Origin: Comamonas sp. lk
GTDB lineage: Bacteria; Pseudomonadota; Gammaproteobacteria; Burkholderiales; Burkholderiaceae_C
Length of the DNA stretch: 64,000 bases
Assembly: GCA_945869165.1 (NCBI GenBank)
Contig: CAMBNY010000001.1
Span: 1-64,000, forward strand
Direction: 5' to 3'
Below the pieces are notes generated by a model. It was not told the origin of the DNA, did no database searches, and saw only the letters and a list, made by a program, of their open reading frames with translations. Numbering within the stretch: the stretch's first letter is position 1; each line of letters opens with the position of its first letter. Below, one piece after another: positions 61,572 through 64,000 of this stretch. The position numbers and the translations under genes are program-made.

Positions 61572-62162
61572 TTACCGCCGGTCCACCAAGGCATGCGCAA
61601 TCGTGCCAAGATCTACGTATTCGAGTTCACTACCCACCGGCACACCGCGCGCCAGGCGCGTCGGGTTCAGGCCCTTGGCGCGCAGACCTTGGGCGATCAC
61701 ATGCGCCGTGGCCTCGCCCTCGGCTGTAAAGTTAGTCGCCAAAATCACCTCGCGCACGATGCCGTCACAGGCGCGGATAAACAATTTATCCAAGCCCAAT
61801 TCATGCGGCCCAATACCGTCGAGCGGGCTGAGCTTGCCCATCAACACGAAGTAAAGCCCGTGATAAGCCCCAGTGCGCTCCATAGCGGCCTGATCGGCGG
61901 GCGTCTCTAACACGCACAGTTGGGTGTGGTCGCGACGGCTATCCAAGCAAGTGGCGCACACCAGGTCCTGGGTAAAGGTGTGGCAGCGTTCGCAATGGCG
62001 CACATTCTCACTGGCCTCTTGCAAAGCGCGCGCAAGTGCTTGGGCGCCAGGGCGGTCGCGTTGCAATAAATGAAAAGCCATACGCTGCGCGGATTTGATA
62101 CCGACGCCGGGCAGGCGCCGCAAGGCCTGAATTAATGCGTCCAGTGCGTGCGCGTCAGACAT
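61572..62162 (-). CDS. recR: recombination mediator protein RecR
   Basis: A 196-residue RecFOR pathway protein. The N-terminal helix-hairpin-helix is [20 protein letters not shown]; the zinc finger cysteines are in [18 protein letters not shown]; the Toprim domain has [46 protein letters not shown] and ends at [22 protein letters not shown]. It follows ybaB by 34 bp in the dnaX-ybaB-recR operon. Confidence 0.96.
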   Translation of the reverse strand: MSDAHALDALIQALRRLPGVGIKSAQRMAFHLLQRDRPGAQALARALQEASENVRHCERCHTFTQDLVCATCLDSRRDHTQLCVLETPADQAAMERTGAYHGLYFVLMGKLSPLDGIGPHELGLDKLFIRACDGIVREVILATNFTAEGEATAHVIAQGLRAKGLNPTRLARGVPVGSELEYVDLGTIAHALVDRR

Positions 62163-62196
62163 CGCGCCATGCTCTTGCTTGCAAAATAATCACGCT

Positions 62197-62523
62197 TTAA
62201 AACGGAAGCTTCATGCCAGGTGGCAAACCGGCGGTGATCTTGGCCATTTTTTGGGCCGAGGTTTCTTCGGCCACGCGCAAGGCTGCGTTAAAAGCCGCGG
62301 CCACCAGGTCTTCCAACATGTCTTTGTCGTCGGCCAGCAGACTGGGATCGATCGTAATGCGTTTGACCTCATGCTTGCAGGTCATGGTGACTTTCACCAG
62401 ACCCGAGCCGGACTCACCACTCACTTCGATATGGCCCAACTCGTCTTGGGCTTTTTTCACGTTGTCTTGCATGGCCTGGGCCTGTTTCATCAGGCCGGCA
62501 AGTTGTCCTTTATTGAACATCAA
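62197..62523 (-). CDS. YbaB/EbfC family nucleoid-associated protein
   Basis: A 108-residue dimeric DNA-binding protein. [33 protein letters not shown], then [25 protein letters not shown] and [18 protein letters not shown] are the full YbaB pattern. Located between dnaX and recR, as nearly everywhere in proteobacteria. The upstream gap to dnaX is 62 bp. Confidence 0.95.
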   Translation of the reverse strand: MMFNKGQLAGLMKQAQAMQDNVKKAQDELGHIEVSGESGSGLVKVTMTCKHEVKRITIDPSLLADDKDMLEDLVAAAFNAALRVAEETSAQKMAKITAGLPPGMKLPF

Positions 62524-62585
62524 AAATTCCTTATAGGTGTACTGTAAAAACGGGAAGTGTCATTCCATCGACCAATGCTAATGCA

Positions 62586-64000
62586 CTACAAAGGCCGGAT
62601 GCTACCGGGAACAATTTTCGCGCCAAAGTCGCGCACCCAGCTTTGGACCCATGGGTTATTTTGGATGATGGTCTCGGCAGCCTGTTGGCGTTCTGCACTG
62701 GCGCTGGCATTGCGGCGTGATGGGCTGTCGACAACCCGCCCCACCTCGACCGTCAAAACCACCGCATGCCCTGTATCCTGCAAGGCTTGGGCTAAGCGGT
62801 CCCGGCTGCCAGCTTGGTTAAGTGATTCACTCTCGACGCGCAAGATCCAATGGCCATCGTCGCGTCCGATGAGCTGTGATTGCAAGGCTAATTCGCGCGT
62901 CAGCGCGTTAATTGCCTGCGCCTGCACCAACGCCTGTACGGTCTGGTGCCAAAAATCACCATGCTCCGTCTCACTAAAGCCTGGTTTAGGGGCCGCCCTA
63001 GGCTGGTCAAGTCGACTCTCTTGTTGCACGCGCATCGGCACACCTACCACACGGTGCAAAGGCGCAGCATCAGGTGGCACACCCACTTGGGGACGCTGTG
63101 AATTGCCCGCGCTACCCTGCGCTTGCGGGTGAAGTGGGGCTCCATCGTTCAAGTCAAGGTTATGCACCGACAAGATCTGGCCAGGTGGAACTTCAGGCTC
63201 CACTGGGGCAACTGCAAGCTGGCCTTGGGCCAGCGGCTTGGGCAAGGCCGTCTGCAAGGGCGCCTCTTGGTGTTGAACCGAGGGCGCGACGGGATTAAAA
63301 GCGGCGTGCGACGCCGATTTCAGAGTTTTTTTTTCCACTGCAGGATCGGCGGCCTTCGCGGGCGCTGACATCGCTTGGTCTGCGGGCTTGAAAGCCAGTA
63401 AACGCAGCAACACCATCGTCAAGGCGGCGTATTCATCGGGGGCCAGACCCAAGTCGCCGCGCCCATGCAGGCATATGCTGTACAGCAATTGGGTTTCGTC
63501 GGCAGGAAGCGTTGAAGACAGACGCAAGATATCGCACTCTTCAGGGTCCACGCCATCGGAAAGATCCGTGCCCTCGCCCATCGACTGGTGCACCGCCATA
63601 CGATGCAACACGCTGGCCATTTCCTCAAGGGCCGAGGCGGCACTGAGTCCCTGCACACGCAAACTGTCCACGGTTTCCACCACGGCGCGACCATCGGCAC
63701 GCGCGAGCGCGTCGATGAGTGAAAACACATAGGAGCGGTCCACACTGCCTAGCATCTGACGCACTGCCGCCTCGGAAACTTGTCCTGCACCAAAAGCAAT
63801 TGCCTGGTCTGTCAGGCTCAAAGCATCGCGCATGGAACCGCGCGCGCCGCGCGCCAGCAGGCGCAGCGCAGCTGTATCCGCAGCCACCGTTTCCTCGGCC
63901 AAGACATGCTGCAAATGTTCAAAAATAGTTTGCGGCGGCATCGGCCGCAAATTAAATTGCAAACAGCGTGAAAGCACAGTGACGGGCACTTTTTGCGGAT
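62586..64000 (-). CDS. dnaX: DNA polymerase III subunits gamma/tau, 5' end outside window
   Basis: The C-terminal 470 complete codons of dnaX, open through the right edge. The visible part starts in the ATPase domain with PQKVPVTVLSRCLQFNLRPMP (sensor 1/arginine-finger SRC motif), continues through LARGARGSMRDALSLTDQAIAFG (sensor 2) and domain III, and enters a Pro/Gln/Ala-rich linker at about visible residue 215. Domain V-like sequence lies near the C terminus (FWHQTVQALVQAQAINALTRELALQSQLI). An A9 tract at visible residues 222-224 (GAA AAA AAA ACT) could allow frame slippage to a shorter gamma form. Confidence 0.95.
   Translation of the reverse strand, partial: PQKVPVTVLSRCLQFNLRPMPPQTIFEHLQHVLAEETVAADTAALRLLARGARGSMRDALSLTDQAIAFGAGQVSEAAVRQMLGSVDRSYVFSLIDALARADGRAVVETVDSLRVQGLSAASALEEMASVLHRMAVHQSMGEGTDLSDGVDPEECDILRLSSTLPADETQLLYSICLHGRGDLGLAPDEYAALTMVLLRLLAFKPADQAMSAPAKAADPAVEKKTLKSASHAAFNPVAPSVQHQEAPLQTALPKPLAQGQLAVAPVEPEVPPGQILSVHNLDLNDGAPLHPQAQGSAGNSQRPQVGVPPDAAPLHRVVGVPMRVQQESRLDQPRAAPKPGFSETEHGDFWHQTVQALVQAQAINALTRELALQSQLIGRDDGHWILRVESESLNQAGSRDRLAQALQDTGHAVVLTVEVGRVVDSPSRRNASASAERQQAAETIIQNNPWVQSWVRDFGAKIVPGSIRPL
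63295..63334 (-). promoter_or_regulatory. candidate programmed frameshift/slippage site in dnaX
   Basis: On the coding (minus) strand, nine A residues (63326-63334) read as GAA AAA AAA ACT in frame. Nine bases later a perfect 6-bp GC-rich hairpin follows, CGGCGT-CGC-ACGCCG (63302-63316). The -1 frame, or one extra A, meets TAA at 63295-63297; the +1 frame, or one lost A, meets TGA at 63320-63322. The site lies just after domain III, where the gamma form would end. dnaX slippage is established in E. coli (ribosomal) and Thermus (A9, transcriptional); it is inferred here. Confidence 0.65.

Overview
The window is a stretch of ordinary, gene-dense chromosome from a betaproteobacterium, most likely order Burkholderiales and probably a Comamonadaceae relative (Rhodoferax/Polaromonas-like). 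This is inferred from gene content and order: exbB-exbD-lpxK-trm112-kdsB-adk, ilvB-ilvN-ilvC-pssA-leuA, dnaX-ybaB-recR, a sigma factor-DUF3619-DUF3106-RDD cassette, and the two N-degron transferases aat and bpt side by side. There is no prophage, transposase, CRISPR array or rRNA operon.

Layout. 1-11.2 kb (minus strand): a lipid/acyl-CoA module with a small membrane protein, acyl-CoA dehydrogenase, thiolase, a fused enoyl-CoA hydratase/3-hydroxyacyl-CoA dehydrogenase, a LivHMGF-type ABC transporter without its binding protein, and a fatty-acid CoA ligase. A perfect palindrome in front of the hydratase/dehydrogenase gene resembles a TetR-family (FadP-like) operator. 11.3-15 kb (plus): selO, then the overlapping set msrB-yciB-bolA and a parvulin foldase, closed by a clear terminator. 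15-25.6 kb: a DUF1624 membrane protein, purL, a caspase-fold (C13) lipoprotein, ilvD, a DUF945 protein and xseA. 25.6-29.7 kb (plus): exbB-exbD-lpxK-trm112-kdsB-adk, preceded by a Fur-box-like sequence and ended by a bidirectional terminator.

29.8-38.4 kb: acs, a small non-coding inverted-repeat element (MITE-like), class I fumarase, murI, tRNA-Arg(TCT), tRNA-Pro(TGG), aat, bpt, an IclR regulator and a D,D-peptidase with a hexanucleotide repeat. 38.4-44.5 kb (minus): the branched-chain amino-acid operon ilvB-ilvN-ilvC, continuing into pssA and leuA. 44.8-47.1 kb (plus): the sigma factor cassette. 47.1-55.5 kb: PII protein, NAD synthetase, a COG3146 acyltransferase, soluble and membrane pyrophosphatases transcribed divergently, and a convergent response-regulator/histidine-kinase pair. 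55.6-64 kb: moaA-moeA, rnhA, a methyltransferase, a LysM lytic transglycosylase, a MAPEG protein, and recR, ybaB and the 3' part of dnaX.

Most genes are housekeeping: BCAA synthesis (ilvD, ilvBNC, leuA), envelope building (lpxK, kdsB, murI, pssA, mltD-like, D,D-peptidase), acetate/fatty-acid use (acs, beta-oxidation, fumarase) and DNA maintenance (xseA, recR, dnaX, rnhA). I do not see a large undescribed system. The most interesting signals are an A9 slippery tract followed by a GC-rich hairpin in dnaX, with stops close by in both alternative frames (a likely programmed gamma/tau switch), the uncharacterised sigma factor-DUF3619-DUF3106-RDD cassette, and the MITE-like element with target-site duplication.
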